Below are positions 34,561 through 42,797 of a stretch of 64,000 nucleotides of DNA, in pieces. Source of the stretch: Burkholderia sp. WSM2232 (GTDB lineage Bacteria > Pseudomonadota > Gammaproteobacteria > Burkholderiales > Burkholderiaceae); the NCBI RefSeq assembly GCF_000472545.1, contig NZ_AWZV01000013.1, forward strand, positions 103,548 to 167,547. Reading direction: 5' to 3'. The position numbers were made by a program, and so were the translations under genes. Below the pieces are notes generated by a model. It did no database searches. It was not told the DNA's origin and saw nothing but the letters and a program-made list of their open reading frames with translations. How positions within the stretch are numbered: the first letter of the stretch is position 1; every line of letters begins with the position of its first letter.

Positions 34561-35649
34561 TTAGCGCTTGATCGACTGTTGCCATTGCTTGAGAAATTCC
34601 AGGCGCTTGGACTGGTCCAGATAAACCAGCAGGCCCGAGCCGATAGGAATCGGCTTGAGGGAGTCGCCGAGTTGCTTCGTGAGGCCGGCCATCGACGTTT
34701 CGCCTTCCACGTCCGAGCGGATCGAGAACAGGCTCGCCTGATTCGCGAGCAGGGTCTGGCCGCGCTGCGACAGCAGATAATCGACCCACAGCTTCGCCGC
34801 GTTCGGATTTTTTGCCTTCTTCGAAATGGTGACGAGGCGGCTCACCACCAGCGTATAGTCTTTTGGGTAGACGTAGCCGATGGACGGATCTTTCTTGGCC
34901 TTGCTGAGCGCGTACGAGCCGAGAATGTTGTAGCCGATCAGATTCTCGCCCGAGGAAATGCGCTCCATCATCGCGCCCGTGCTCGATTGCAGCTTGGGCC
35001 CGGTGGCGCCCATCGCTTTCACCAGATCCCACGTGACTTGCGGGTTCACGCGCGCGTCCTGAGTCAGATAGTTGAAGCCGACGCCGGACTTTTCGATGTC
35101 GTAAGTGGTGACCTTGCCCTTGAACTGGTCGGGTTTTGTCTGCAGCAGCTTGATCAGATCGGCGCGCGTTTGCGGCACTTCGCCGGCGGGCACGAGACGC
35201 TTGTTGTAGACGATCGCGAGCGGTTCGTAGGTGGTGCCGTACGCCTGCTTCTGGTACTGCGCCCATTGCGGCAACTGCTTTGCTTCCGGCGAGTCGTAGC
35301 TTGCCATCAGGCCGTCGTTGACGAGCTTCACCTGCAGGTCCATAGCCGAGCTCCACAACACGTCGGCGCTCGTGCTGCTCGCCGCATTCTCGCTGATGTA
35401 GCGGTTGTACAGCTCGGTGCTGTTCATGTCGTTGTACTCGACCTTGACGCCGTAAAGACTTTCGAAGTCCTTGATAAGCGGACGCACGAGCGCAGTGTCG
35501 GTCACCGAGTAGACAATCAGCTTGCCTTCTTTCTTCGCGCCGTCGACAGTAGCCTGGTAGTCGCCCGGATAGCCGGCCGGAAAGGCTGCCCACGCGGCGT
35601 TTGCGGCGAACGCCGCAGCGGCGGCGAGAAGCTTCAGAGAGATGTGCAT
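34561..35649 (-). CDS. ABC transporter periplasmic substrate-binding protein, Fbp/AfuA type
   Basis: The 362-aa protein has a signal peptide 1-21 (AAAFAANAAWA). The mature part is a type II binding protein: GKLIVYSVTDTALVRPLIKDFESLYGVKVEYNDMNSTELYNRYISE, then SADVLWSSAMDLQ. The residues typical of Fe(III) coordination (paired Tyr near the C-terminus) are not obvious. With the adjacent TctDE-like two-component genes, an organic anion or phosphoester is as likely as iron. First gene of the importer operon, divergent from the response regulator. Confidence 0.87.
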   Translation of the reverse strand: MHISLKLLAAAAAFAANAAWAAFPAGYPGDYQATVDGAKKEGKLIVYSVTDTALVRPLIKDFESLYGVKVEYNDMNSTELYNRYISENAASSTSADVLWSSAMDLQVKLVNDGLMASYDSPEAKQLPQWAQYQKQAYGTTYEPLAIVYNKRLVPAGEVPQTRADLIKLLQTKPDQFKGKVTTYDIEKSGVGFNYLTQDARVNPQVTWDLVKAMGATGPKLQSSTGAMMERISSGENLIGYNILGSYALSKAKKDPSIGYVYPKDYTLVVSRLVTISKKAKNPNAAKLWVDYLLSQRGQTLLANQASLFSIRSDVEGETSMAGLTKQLGDSLKPIPIGSGLLVYLDQSKRLEFLKQWQQSIKR

Positions 35650-35789
35650 GTCTTCCTCCAGAAAGATGTCGTGTTGGTTTTGTGAAGGCGAATGGTAAGA
35701 GACAGGCGCTTTCTGATCGCTTTCATTTTTCGAGGGAAATGCGTCACAATGGTCGAAATCGCCTCATGGATTTCCCTGGGATTCTGTTC

Positions 35790-36461
35790 ATGCGTGTGCT
35801 GCTTGTCGAAGACAATCCGATTCTTTCCCGCTCTCTTACCGACGCGTTGACCAATGCGAAACTCACCGTGGACTGCATGCATGACGGCGAATCCGCCGAT
35901 CACGTTTTGCGCACGCAAGACTACGCGCTGGTGATTCTCGACATTGGTCTGCCCAAGCTCGACGGGCTCGAAGTGCTGCGCCGCCTGCGCGCACGCCGCA
36001 ACACAGTGCCGGTGCTCATGCTGACCGCGCACGGCTCGGTGGAAGAGCGCGTGCGCGGCCTGGATCTCGGCGCAGACGACTATCTCGCCAAGCCTTTCGC
36101 GCTCACTGAACTCGAAGCGCGAGCGCGTGCGCTGCTGCGCCGTGGTCACGGTCAGGAGGCAGCGCGTGCCCAATGCGGCACGCTGGTGTATGACAGCGTC
36201 GACCGCAGCTTTACGCTCGACGGCGAGCCGCTCGCGCTCACGCCGCGCGAACGTTCGGTGCTCGAAGTATTGATCTTGCGCAACGGCCGCGCGATCAACA
36301 AGGAAACGCTGTCGGAGAAAATTTTCGGGCTCGACGAATCGGTGAACGCGGACGCCATCGAAATCTACGTACACCGTTTGCGCAAGAAGCTCGAGCGCAG
36401 TTCGGTCGGCATCGTCACGTTGCGAGGCCTCGGCTATCTGCTCGAAGCGCGCACACCATGA
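35790..36461 (+). CDS. OmpR-family response regulator, TctD-like
   Basis: The 223-aa protein has a receiver domain (1-118) with acidic pocket ED8-9, phospho-acceptor Asp51 (VILDIGLP), Thr80 region (LMLTAHG) and Lys102 (YLAKPF). A C-terminal OmpR winged helix (about 128-220) ends NADAIEIYVHRLRKKLE, GIVTLRGLGYLLE. The start at 35790 is the native MRVLLVEDN; the open frame upstream overlaps the divergent gene. It overlaps the kinase by 4 bp and probably controls the adjacent ABC importer. Confidence 0.9.
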   Translation: MRVLLVEDNPILSRSLTDALTNAKLTVDCMHDGESADHVLRTQDYALVILDIGLPKLDGLEVLRRLRARRNTVPVLMLTAHGSVEERVRGLDLGADDYLAKPFALTELEARARALLRRGHGQEAARAQCGTLVYDSVDRSFTLDGEPLALTPRERSVLEVLILRNGRAINKETLSEKIFGLDESVNADAIEIYVHRLRKKLERSSVGIVTLRGLGYLLEARTP

Positions 36462-37882
36462 CACGGCCGAACCTGCGCGTGCGGGTTGCGCTGTGGCTGC
36501 TGTTGCCGCTGCTGTTGCTGCTCGCGCTCGATGCCTGGCTCACCTATCAACGTGCAATGAACGCGGCGCACGCGGCATTCGACCGCACGCTCGAATTCGC
36601 GTTGCGCTCCATTCGCGACGGTGTGCGTCTGCGCGATGGGCGCATCGAGGTCGATCTGCCTTATCTCGCGTTGGAAATGTTCGAGTCGAACGGCGGCGGC
36701 AACATCTACTATCAGATTCGCGAGGAACATGGCCGCGTGGTGACGGGTTATCCCGATCTGCCGGAAACGGTCAAGATGCCGGCCGAGCCCTTCAGCGTGC
36801 AGTTCTACGACGATGTGTTTCGCGGCCGTCCGTTGCGCGTCGCTTTCCTCAGGCTGCCGGTGCACGACGTGCCCACCGCGCAAACCCGCGTGGTGCTGGT
36901 GAGAGTGGGCGAGACGATCGAGCCGCGCCAGGCGCTCGCACGCGAGATTCTCACTGGCTCGCTGCAGCAGGAGGGCCTGCTCGTCATGCTCGCGCTCGGC
37001 ATTGTGTGGCTCGGCGTTGCGCGTGGCTTGCGGCCGCTCAACCGTCTGTCGGCCAAAGTCGCGGCGCGCGCCGAAGACGATCCCACACCGCTCGATACCG
37101 TCGGTCTGCCGAGCGAAGTCGCACCGCTCGTCGATTCGATCAACCAGTACATTGGCCGCACGCGGAACATGCAGTTGTCGCGGCGGCGCTTTTTCAACGA
37201 CGCCGCGCATCAGTTGAAAACGCCGCTGGCGGTGATTCAGGCGGAGTCCGAACTGGCGCTGCGCGATCTGGACGGTGGGGAAGAGAGCGGGGCAGGCCCG
37301 CGGCGCGAGGGCGTGCATTTGCGGCGCCTGAATCGCGCGGTGCAGCAGGCCGTGCGCATCGTGCAGCAGTTGCTCTCGCTGTCGCGGCTGGATGCGGATA
37401 GCGGCTACACCGTCAGGCATGCGACGGTGCCGCTGCATAAGGTTGCACGCAGCGTAACGCTCGACTGGTCGCCGGTGGCGCGCTCGCGCGGCATCGATCT
37501 CGGCTTCGAAGAGGACACGCGCATCGACGTGACGGGGCAGGCCGATCTGCTCGCCGAACTGGCGGGCAATCTGATCGACAACGCGATCCGTTACTCGGGC
37601 GATGGCGCGGTTATCACCGTGCGGGTTGCATGCGAGCACGGCGCGCCACTGCTTCAGGTCATCGACAATGGACCGGGCATTGCCGCGAGCGAGCGCGACG
37701 CGGTATTCGAGCGCTTCTATCGCAGCGAGGCGACCCAGGCAGTGGAGGGCAGCGGGCTTGGGCTGTCGATTGTGCGCGAGATCGCGCGGGTGCACGAGGC
37801 GCGCGTCGAGCTGAGCGATGCGCGCGGCGGCGGCCTGGTTGTGAGCGTGTGGTTTCCGGCACGCCCGCAACAGGATGCGTGA
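36458..37882 (+). CDS. Sensor histidine kinase, TctE-like
   Basis: The 474-aa inner-membrane kinase has TM1 at about 10-30, a TctE-type periplasmic sensor (about 35-165), TM2 at about 168-190 and a short HAMP-like linker. The H-box is FFNDAAHQLKTPLAVIQ (His about 253), followed by N (NLIDNAIRYS), G1 (DNGPGI), F and G2 (GSGLGLSIV) boxes. All catalytic motifs are intact. It pairs with the TctD-like regulator; this class senses citrate and other carboxylates. Confidence 0.9.
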   Translation: MTRPNLRVRVALWLLLPLLLLLALDAWLTYQRAMNAAHAAFDRTLEFALRSIRDGVRLRDGRIEVDLPYLALEMFESNGGGNIYYQIREEHGRVVTGYPDLPETVKMPAEPFSVQFYDDVFRGRPLRVAFLRLPVHDVPTAQTRVVLVRVGETIEPRQALAREILTGSLQQEGLLVMLALGIVWLGVARGLRPLNRLSAKVAARAEDDPTPLDTVGLPSEVAPLVDSINQYIGRTRNMQLSRRRFFNDAAHQLKTPLAVIQAESELALRDLDGGEESGAGPRREGVHLRRLNRAVQQAVRIVQQLLSLSRLDADSGYTVRHATVPLHKVARSVTLDWSPVARSRGIDLGFEEDTRIDVTGQADLLAELAGNLIDNAIRYSGDGAVITVRVACEHGAPLLQVIDNGPGIAASERDAVFERFYRSEATQAVEGSGLGLSIVREIARVHEARVELSDARGGGLVVSVWFPARPQQDA

Positions 37883-37891
37883 GCCGGGCGC

Positions 37892-39064
37892 TTATCGACG
37901 GATCGCGAAGCTTTGGGCAAACGCCGCGGCCGGCGTGGAGCTGTTCCAGTGGGCGCCGTCCATGAATACCGGCGCGGTTGCCTGCGCCGGCACGGCGACC
38001 TTCACCTGCGCGGCCGCCTCGCGGTACAACTGCGTTTGATTGATTTGCTCAGCGATCTGCGCGTAATCGCCACGCGCGTCGATCATGCCCCAGCGCTCGA
38101 ATTGCGTCAGGAACCAGGCGCCCTCGAACGGCTGCGGATAGTTCACCGCGCCCTCGTCGAAGAAGCGCACCGGCAAACCACGCGGCGCGGAGGCGGGAAG
38201 CGCGTCGCCAAAACGCGCCGCGATCAGTGCTTGGTCTATGCCGATATACTCCGGCCGCGCGAGCCAGCGCGCGATCTCGCTGCGGTGTCCGGGTCCGTCA
38301 AGCCAGCGGCAGGCTTCGAGCATCGTCTGCACGAGGGCACGCGCGGTATTGGGATTCGCGCTGACGAAATCGCGCCGGCAGGCCAGCACTTTCTCCGGAT
38401 GATCGGACCACACTTCGCTCGTATAAGCCACCGTTCTGCCGACGCCTTTGGCTTCGGCCATTGCATTCCACGGCTCGCCCACGCAGAGGCCGTCGAGCCG
38501 CTCTTCGGCGAGCGCGGCGACCATCTGCGGCGGCGGAATGACCACGCTTTCCACCTCGCGCAAAGGGTCCACGCCTTGCGCGGCGAGCCAGTAGTACAGC
38601 CACATGGCGTGCGTGCCGGTGGGAAAGGTCTGCGCGAAGACCGGCTTGCGGCCGAGCGTAGCGAGCGCTTGCCGCAGCGTGCCGTGCGCGGCGAGCGCAT
38701 CAGCGAGACGGTTCGACAGCGTGAACGCCTGACCGTTGCGGTTAAGCACCATCAGCACGGCCATGTCCGTTTGCGGACCGCCAAGGCCGAGCTGCACCCC
38801 GTAGACGAGGCCGTACAGCGTGTGCGCCGCGTCGAGATCGCCTGCGATCAGCTTGTCGCGCACGGCGGCCCATGAAGGCTGGCGCGACAGTTCGAGCGTG
38901 AGTCCGTGCGCGTGACCGAATTCGAGCAGCTTTGCGGCGACGAGCGGTGCCGCGTCGGAAAGCGCGACGAACCCGAGCCGCAGATGCGTTTTCTCGAGCT
39001 GCCCCAGTGGCGATGCAGCTGACGACGAAGCGGGAGGGCTGGCAGAGTTCATGGAATGCTTCAC
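37892..39064 (-). CDS. nasS: Nitrate/nitrite sensor protein NasS-like
   Basis: The 390-aa protein is related to the nitrate ABC binding proteins NrtA/CmpA (LRLGFVALSDAAPLVAAK, PTGTHAMWLYYWLAAQG, CVGEPWNAMAEA) but has no signal peptide, so it should be cytoplasmic. That is the NasS form, which holds the antiterminator NasT inactive until nitrate or nitrite binds. The start is a GTG at 39064 overlapping the nasT stop (GTGA). Order nasT-nasS supports the call. Confidence 0.85.
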   Translation of the reverse strand: MKHSMNSASPPASSSAASPLGQLEKTHLRLGFVALSDAAPLVAAKLLEFGHAHGLTLELSRQPSWAAVRDKLIAGDLDAAHTLYGLVYGVQLGLGGPQTDMAVLMVLNRNGQAFTLSNRLADALAAHGTLRQALATLGRKPVFAQTFPTGTHAMWLYYWLAAQGVDPLREVESVVIPPPQMVAALAEERLDGLCVGEPWNAMAEAKGVGRTVAYTSEVWSDHPEKVLACRRDFVSANPNTARALVQTMLEACRWLDGPGHRSEIARWLARPEYIGIDQALIAARFGDALPASAPRGLPVRFFDEGAVNYPQPFEGAWFLTQFERWGMIDARGDYAQIAEQINQTQLYREAAAQVKVAVPAQATAPVFMDGAHWNSSTPAAAFAQSFAIRR

Positions 39065-39636
39065 TTGAGCGATTCGGCCGCCGCGACGACCGCGCGCGCG
39101 ACCTCGGCGAGCTTGACCCCCTGGTTCATCGCGCGTTTGCGCAGCGCGGCGTAGGCGGCATGCTCGGTGATTTTCTGCTGATCCATCAGCAGGCGTTTGG
39201 CGCGGTCGATCAGCTTGCGCTCGGCAAGTTCGTTCTCGACCTGGGCCAGGCGTTCGCGCAGTTGCGATTCCTGTGCGAAGCGGGCAAGCGCGACTTCCAG
39301 AATCGGCGCGAGCCGCCCGGTTTCGAGCCCTTCGACGAGATAGGCAGTCACGCCTGCGCCGACGGCGTCGCGGATCAGCTGCTGGTTGTCGTCGTGGCTG
39401 AACATGAGCACCGGCCGCGGCGCGGTGGCGTTCATTACCGCGAGCTGCTCGAGCGTGTCGCGCGAGGGCGAATCCGTGTCGATGATGATGACGTCCGGCC
39501 GCTCGCTCTGCACCGTGCTGTGCAGCGCGTGCGGGGTGGCGGTACTCGCCAGCATCTCGTAGCCGAGCCGGGCGAGCGCGTCACGCAGGTCGCCTATCGG
39601 CTTGTCGGTATCAGTGACGAGGAGAACACGCAGCAT
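39061..39636 (-). CDS. nasT: ANTAR-domain response regulator NasT
   Basis: The 191-aa protein has an N-terminal pseudo-receiver (about 3-120) with Asp52/54 in VIIIDTDSPS, a coiled linker (about 122-140), and a C-terminal ANTAR RNA-binding helix bundle (about 135-190) with LIDRAKRLLMDQQKITEHAAYAALRKRAMNQGVKL. ANTAR proteins bind paired RNA hairpins and prevent termination in leaders of nitrate-assimilation operons. No such operon lies in this window. The 4-bp overlap with nasS indicates coupling. Confidence 0.9.
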   Translation of the reverse strand: MLRVLLVTDTDKPIGDLRDALARLGYEMLASTATPHALHSTVQSERPDVIIIDTDSPSRDTLEQLAVMNATAPRPVLMFSHDDNQQLIRDAVGAGVTAYLVEGLETGRLAPILEVALARFAQESQLRERLAQVENELAERKLIDRAKRLLMDQQKITEHAAYAALRKRAMNQGVKLAEVARAVVAAAESLK

Positions 39637-40125
39637 GGAGTAGTGGCAATCGACGGCTGAACACCGTTAAAGCAATTTCTATGCCATATGCTGGAAAGTC
39701 TTGTGTGCCAAGGAAATTGCGCTTTGGTGCAGGGTTTTCGCGTGGCGGCAGCGCACCGCAACAGGGCATGCGCAAGCGATGCACCGAAGCGGCGCACGCT
39801 GAGCTTTCATGGGAGGACGAATGGGAAGGTGCGCGAAGATCGCGAGCCGCGCCAAATGGGCAACACGCGCTTGCAAAAGCGCTGGGCGTGCAACCGCTAC
39901 GAGGGACGCCAGTTGGCTCGAGATGGCACCACTGGCGCAACTGGCACGACTGGCACGGCGCTCCGGGTGACAATGAGCACCCTCAACATGCCTGCTGCAA
40001 CAGTCCCGCGGCTACGCCGCCCCGGCTCGGCTCATGCCGAACCGGAGAACGCGCGCGAATGGATCCGCGTACAACGCCGGCGCCGGAGCACGTGCAAGAG
40101 CTTGCCCGGCCCGGTGCCTTTCGCC
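39637..40125. other. Intergenic region between nasT and infA
   Basis: This 489-bp region contains the nasT promoter and, around 39925-39960, several imperfect ACTGGCACG-type 9-bp repeats. Two long plus-strand frames cross it but have no ribosome site and continue antisense to infA, so I do not call a gene. Confidence 0.5.
39683..39711 (-). promoter_or_regulatory. Probable promoter of nasT-nasS
   Basis: Read on the minus strand: TTGGCA (39711-39706), a 17-bp spacer and TATGGC (39688-39683). The predicted transcription start lies about 40 bp before the nasT ATG. Confidence 0.45.
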
Positions 40126-40401
40126 TTAACGGCGACGGAATTGCGAATTGCTGCGAGCCGCGCCGCCACCGCCTGCGCGCTCGTCCTTGTGACGGAAGTT
40201 GATCCGGCCTTTGGTCAGATCGTAAACCGACAGTTCCAGCGTCACGCGGTCGCCCGCGAGAATACGAATGTGGTTCTTGCGCATGCGTCCGGACGCGTAA
40301 GCGCCAACCACGACGCCGTTGTCGAGCGTCACGCGGTAACGGCTGTCCGGAAGTACTTCGTCGACGATACCGTCAAGTTCAAGCAGTTCTTCTTTCGCCA
40401 T
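40126..40401 (-). CDS. infA: Translation initiation factor IF-1, accessory copy
   Basis: It is an S1/OB-fold protein that binds the 30S A site: [63 protein letters not shown]. Standard IF-1 has 72 aa; this one has 91, with a Gly/Arg-rich basic tail after residue 70 ([18 protein letters not shown]). It is not in a ribosomal-protein operon, so it is probably the second infA found in Burkholderiaceae. CAGGAG precedes the ATG at 40401; upstream in-frame codons are rejected. Confidence 0.93.
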   Translation of the reverse strand: MAKEELLELDGIVDEVLPDSRYRVTLDNGVVVGAYASGRMRKNHIRILAGDRVTLELSVYDLTKGRINFRHKDERAGGGGAARSNSQFRRR

Positions 40402-40526
40402 GCATAACTCCTGGTCGATGGGATTGGGGTGCGCGACGCCTCGGGCAAGGCGCTGCAGCGGATAGTGTTGCGAGCGGGCGGCAAGCCCGCGGTTGACGGC
40501 AACGGCCGATGCGCCGTTGACGCCGC

Positions 40527-40808
40527 TTAAAGATCGGCGACCGACTGGCCGTCCACGCGGCCGTCTATCAGTTGCTCGGCGTGGGCCGTGCACGCGATGC
40601 GCGCCTTGCCCGTGCCGTCGAACGGAAACAGATACTGCAGGCGGAACACGCGGCCCTCGGCCGCGGGGTTCGCGCCCACGCGGCAGATGCGCACCGACGC
40701 GTCGTAGCCGGCGTCCGCATGGCGGCTCGTCTGGCCGTTGGTGGGGCGGCGCGGATAGACGAGCGGGTGGATTTCATAACCCTTGTACGTCTTGACTGCT
40801 GAGTTCAT
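40527..40808 (-). CDS. Small YKGYE-family protein, 93 aa
   Basis: It starts [19 protein letters not shown] and shares the MNS..YKGYE.P N-terminus with the protein at 5966-6181. The rest is mixed alpha/beta with VRICRVG and [29 protein letters not shown]. There is no signal peptide. A second ATG two codons upstream (40814) is possible; the paralogue supports 40808. It is upstream of and co-directional with infA, which hints at a stress or translation role, though this is speculative. Confidence 0.65.
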   Translation of the reverse strand: MNSAVKTYKGYEIHPLVYPRRPTNGQTSRHADAGYDASVRICRVGANPAAEGRVFRLQYLFPFDGTGKARIACTAHAEQLIDGRVDGQSVADL

Positions 40809-40814
40809 AAGCAT

Positions 40815-41389
40815 ATATGTCCTGTATTACGTGGCCGGCGTGTCACGCGTGTTACGCGCGGCACGACAGGCTGGGCGGCGCTGCACCGAAAGGCGCGCCG
40901 CCATGGAAAAAGTTGGCACAGGCCCGATGCGAAAGGCTTGAGCGCGCCGCGCAAATTCGCGGATTCGATGGAGAAGAAACACGCTGATGTCGCGCGGACA
41001 CCGGGCGCGTGAAAGCTGAAACTCAGCTGAACAGCTCAGCTACACAACTCGCGACGGCTAATGCAGGCGGCGCATTGCCGGAGTGACGGGACCGCCGACG
41101 GGCGGCGCTCGAACAGTCGGGGATGTTGCGGAGATGCCGGTATGAGACTGCCAGTGCTGCAAATGCGGAATACGACTATTCCAATATGATGCACTAAATG
41201 GGTCCGGTTGGATAGCAAAAAGTTCCCGGCGCGCCCAGATCGCCCGGCGGGCTCGCTACAATGGCGAGTTGCCGCGCGAGGCCGCGCTGCAACTGCGCTG
41301 CCGGTTTTGCAGCCTGATCGTGCGTGAGGGCCCGGCCGGGCTGCGCGCTCCTTCATTCGTTCTTAACGCCGCCACACCGTCATTTGCCA
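40815..41389. other. Divergent intergenic region, 575 bp
   Basis: No gene is supported. It holds a perfect inverted repeat GGAATA-N4-TATTCC (41167-41182) immediately before a TATGAT -10-like hexamer (41185-41190). These lie about 200 bp upstream of the DauR-like regulator. Several short inverted repeats (AGCTGAAACTCAGCTGAACAGCTCAGCT, around 41014-41041) are also present. Confidence 0.45.
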
Positions 41390-42034
41390 ATGCGCCAGAC
41401 CACCGCGTCCCCCGTCAAAGACCTGCTGCTCGAGCGCTATGCTCCCATCGCCGACGGCATTGCGGCGCTCTTCTACCCGTGCGCCGAAGTCGTCATTCAC
41501 GACCTGCGCGACCAGAGCATCGCGTATCTTGCGAACAATCTGTCGAAGCTGGAGGTCGGCGGCCCCTCGGTGCTCGACGAGGTGCACTATGCGGCCCGCG
41601 GGCGCACCATCGGCCCCTATGAGAAGCTCAATTGGGACGGCCGGCGCATGCGTTGCGTGAGCAACATTCTGTTCGACGACAACGGCAAGCCCGCCGGCAT
41701 GCTGTGCATCAACTTCAATATCGCGGTGTTCGAAGACGTGCGCGCGACGCTCGACCTTTTCATCCGGGGCGGCAATCTGACCGACGCACCCGCCGAAGAC
41801 CTGTTCCGCGACGACTGGCAGGACCGCATCAACACGTATCTGCACACGTGGCTGCGCGAGCGGCAGATCGGCATTAACGCGCTCACGCGCGAACACAAGC
41901 GTGAGATTGTCGAGGCGCTGCATGCGGAAGGCGCATTTCGCGGCCGCAGTTCCGCGAACTACGTGGCGGCCGTGCTGACCATGGGCCGCGCCACCGTCTA
42001 TAAAATCCTCAAACAGATGAAGGAAGGCGGCTGA
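41390..42034 (+). CDS. YheO/DauR-like transcriptional regulator (PAS-HTH)
   Basis: The 214-aa protein has a YheO-like PAS domain (about 10-120; IADGIAALFYPCAEVVIHDL, SVLDEVHYAARGRTIGPYEKLNWDGRRMRCVSNILFDDNGKPAGMLCINF) and a C-terminal DauR-type HTH (about 160-212) with REIVEALHAEGAFRGRSSANYVAAVLTMGRATVYKILKQ. DauR represses D-amino-acid catabolic genes; no such target is adjacent. The 22-codon upstream extension is Arg/Pro-rich and rejected. The ribosome site is weak. Confidence 0.82.
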   Translation: MRQTTASPVKDLLLERYAPIADGIAALFYPCAEVVIHDLRDQSIAYLANNLSKLEVGGPSVLDEVHYAARGRTIGPYEKLNWDGRRMRCVSNILFDDNGKPAGMLCINFNIAVFEDVRATLDLFIRGGNLTDAPAEDLFRDDWQDRINTYLHTWLRERQIGINALTREHKREIVEALHAEGAFRGRSSANYVAAVLTMGRATVYKILKQMKEGG

Positions 42035-42051
42035 GCGCCGCCCACGCAATC

Positions 42052-42255
42052 ATGTCGACAAACGCGCGCTACCGTCACTACAAAGGCGGGATTTACGAGC
42101 TGATTTGCGAGGCGACGCTCGAGTCCGATCCGTCGGTCACGATGATCGTCTACAGGGCAAGCAACGGCACGATCTGGACACGCCCGGCAACGGTGTTTTT
42201 TGAGCAGATTGAGCATGAAGGCGTGAGCATGCCGCGCTTCGCGCAGATCGACTGA
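42052..42255 (+). CDS. DUF1653 family protein, 67 aa
   Basis: The small protein has the DUF1653 pattern RYRHYKGGIYELICEATLESDP, then MIVYRASNGTIWTRPATVFFE. The family is a small SH3-like beta barrel of unknown role. It begins 17 bp after the regulator stop on the same strand, so the two are probably co-transcribed. No signal peptide. Confidence 0.85.
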   Translation: MSTNARYRHYKGGIYELICEATLESDPSVTMIVYRASNGTIWTRPATVFFEQIEHEGVSMPRFAQID

Positions 42256-42320
42256 GGTCCAGCGCGTTCGACTGACGCCAGGACGGCCGGCACGGCCAGC
42301 CGCTCACGCCGCTCACGCCG

Positions 42321-42420
42321 CGCAACCCGCGCAACCCGCGCAACCCGCGCAACCCGCGCAACCCGCTCAGCGCGCTCAACGCGCTCAACGCGCTCAACGC
42401 GCTCCGCGCGCTCCGCGCGC
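42321..42420. repeat. 9-bp tandem repeats (CGCAACCCG)x5 then CGCTCAACG-type
   Basis: Five perfect CGCAACCCG units (42321-42365) are followed, after a short break, by CGCTCAACG-type and CGCTCCGCG-type 9-bp units to about 42420. The array lies between two convergent genes and its end overlaps the last codons of the ferredoxin gene. Confidence 0.9.
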
Positions 42421-42723
42421 CGGCAGTGCAATTGCCTCCGGCGCTTCGATCACCACGTCGGTTTGCGCAATGGCCACGCACGGCAGAATATAGCCTTCCT
42501 GCTTTTCCTCGCGGCTAAGGCCCGGCCATTCGATCGTGTAGCGCACTTCTCCCGCCGTCATTTTGCAGATGCACGTGCGGCACGTCCCGTTGCGGCATGA
42601 ACGCGGCAAGCGCAGATCGGCGAAGCCGGCGGCTTCGAGAATGGTGAGCGAATCGGGCGCCTCGAAGCTGCGGCCAAGCGGCTCCACGCAAACGAGAGGC
42701 GGGCGGTCGGGATCGGACATCAT
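42394..42723 (-). CDS. 2Fe-2S ferredoxin
   Basis: The 109-aa protein has the plant-type cluster motif with ligands Cys43, Cys48, Cys51 and Cys82 (SCRNGTCRTC ... LPC). ILEAAGFADLRLP precedes the motif and the late GYILPCVAIAQTDVVIE follows it. It carries electrons to an oxygenase or reductase; no partner enzyme is next to it. The C-terminal tail ARGARGAR is encoded by the start of the 9-bp repeat array, so its length may vary between strains. Confidence 0.9.
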   Translation of the reverse strand: MMSDPDRPPLVCVEPLGRSFEAPDSLTILEAAGFADLRLPRSCRNGTCRTCICKMTAGEVRYTIEWPGLSREEKQEGYILPCVAIAQTDVVIEAPEAIALPARGARGAR

Positions 42724-42797
42724 GTGAATGTGTGACTGTGCTCGTCACACTTTACACGCTCGTGCGGCCGATTATCGGCAATCGCGGCAGGGACGCC

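Noticed and set aside
36434..37870. 478-codon minus-strand open frame
   Set aside because: Antisense to the histidine kinase, which has every expected motif; the frame has no ribosome site or domain.
39683..39711. Sigma-54 promoter for nasT (TTGGCAC match)
   Set aside because: The required GC about 10 bases after GG is absent (TT instead); a sigma-70 reading fits better.
39681..40407. Plus-strand frames of 173 and 239 codons before and across infA
   Set aside because: No ribosome binding site, low-complexity translation, and overlap antisense to infA.
42321..42420. CRISPR-like array
   Set aside because: Units are 9 bp, contiguous and without spacers; no cas genes are near.
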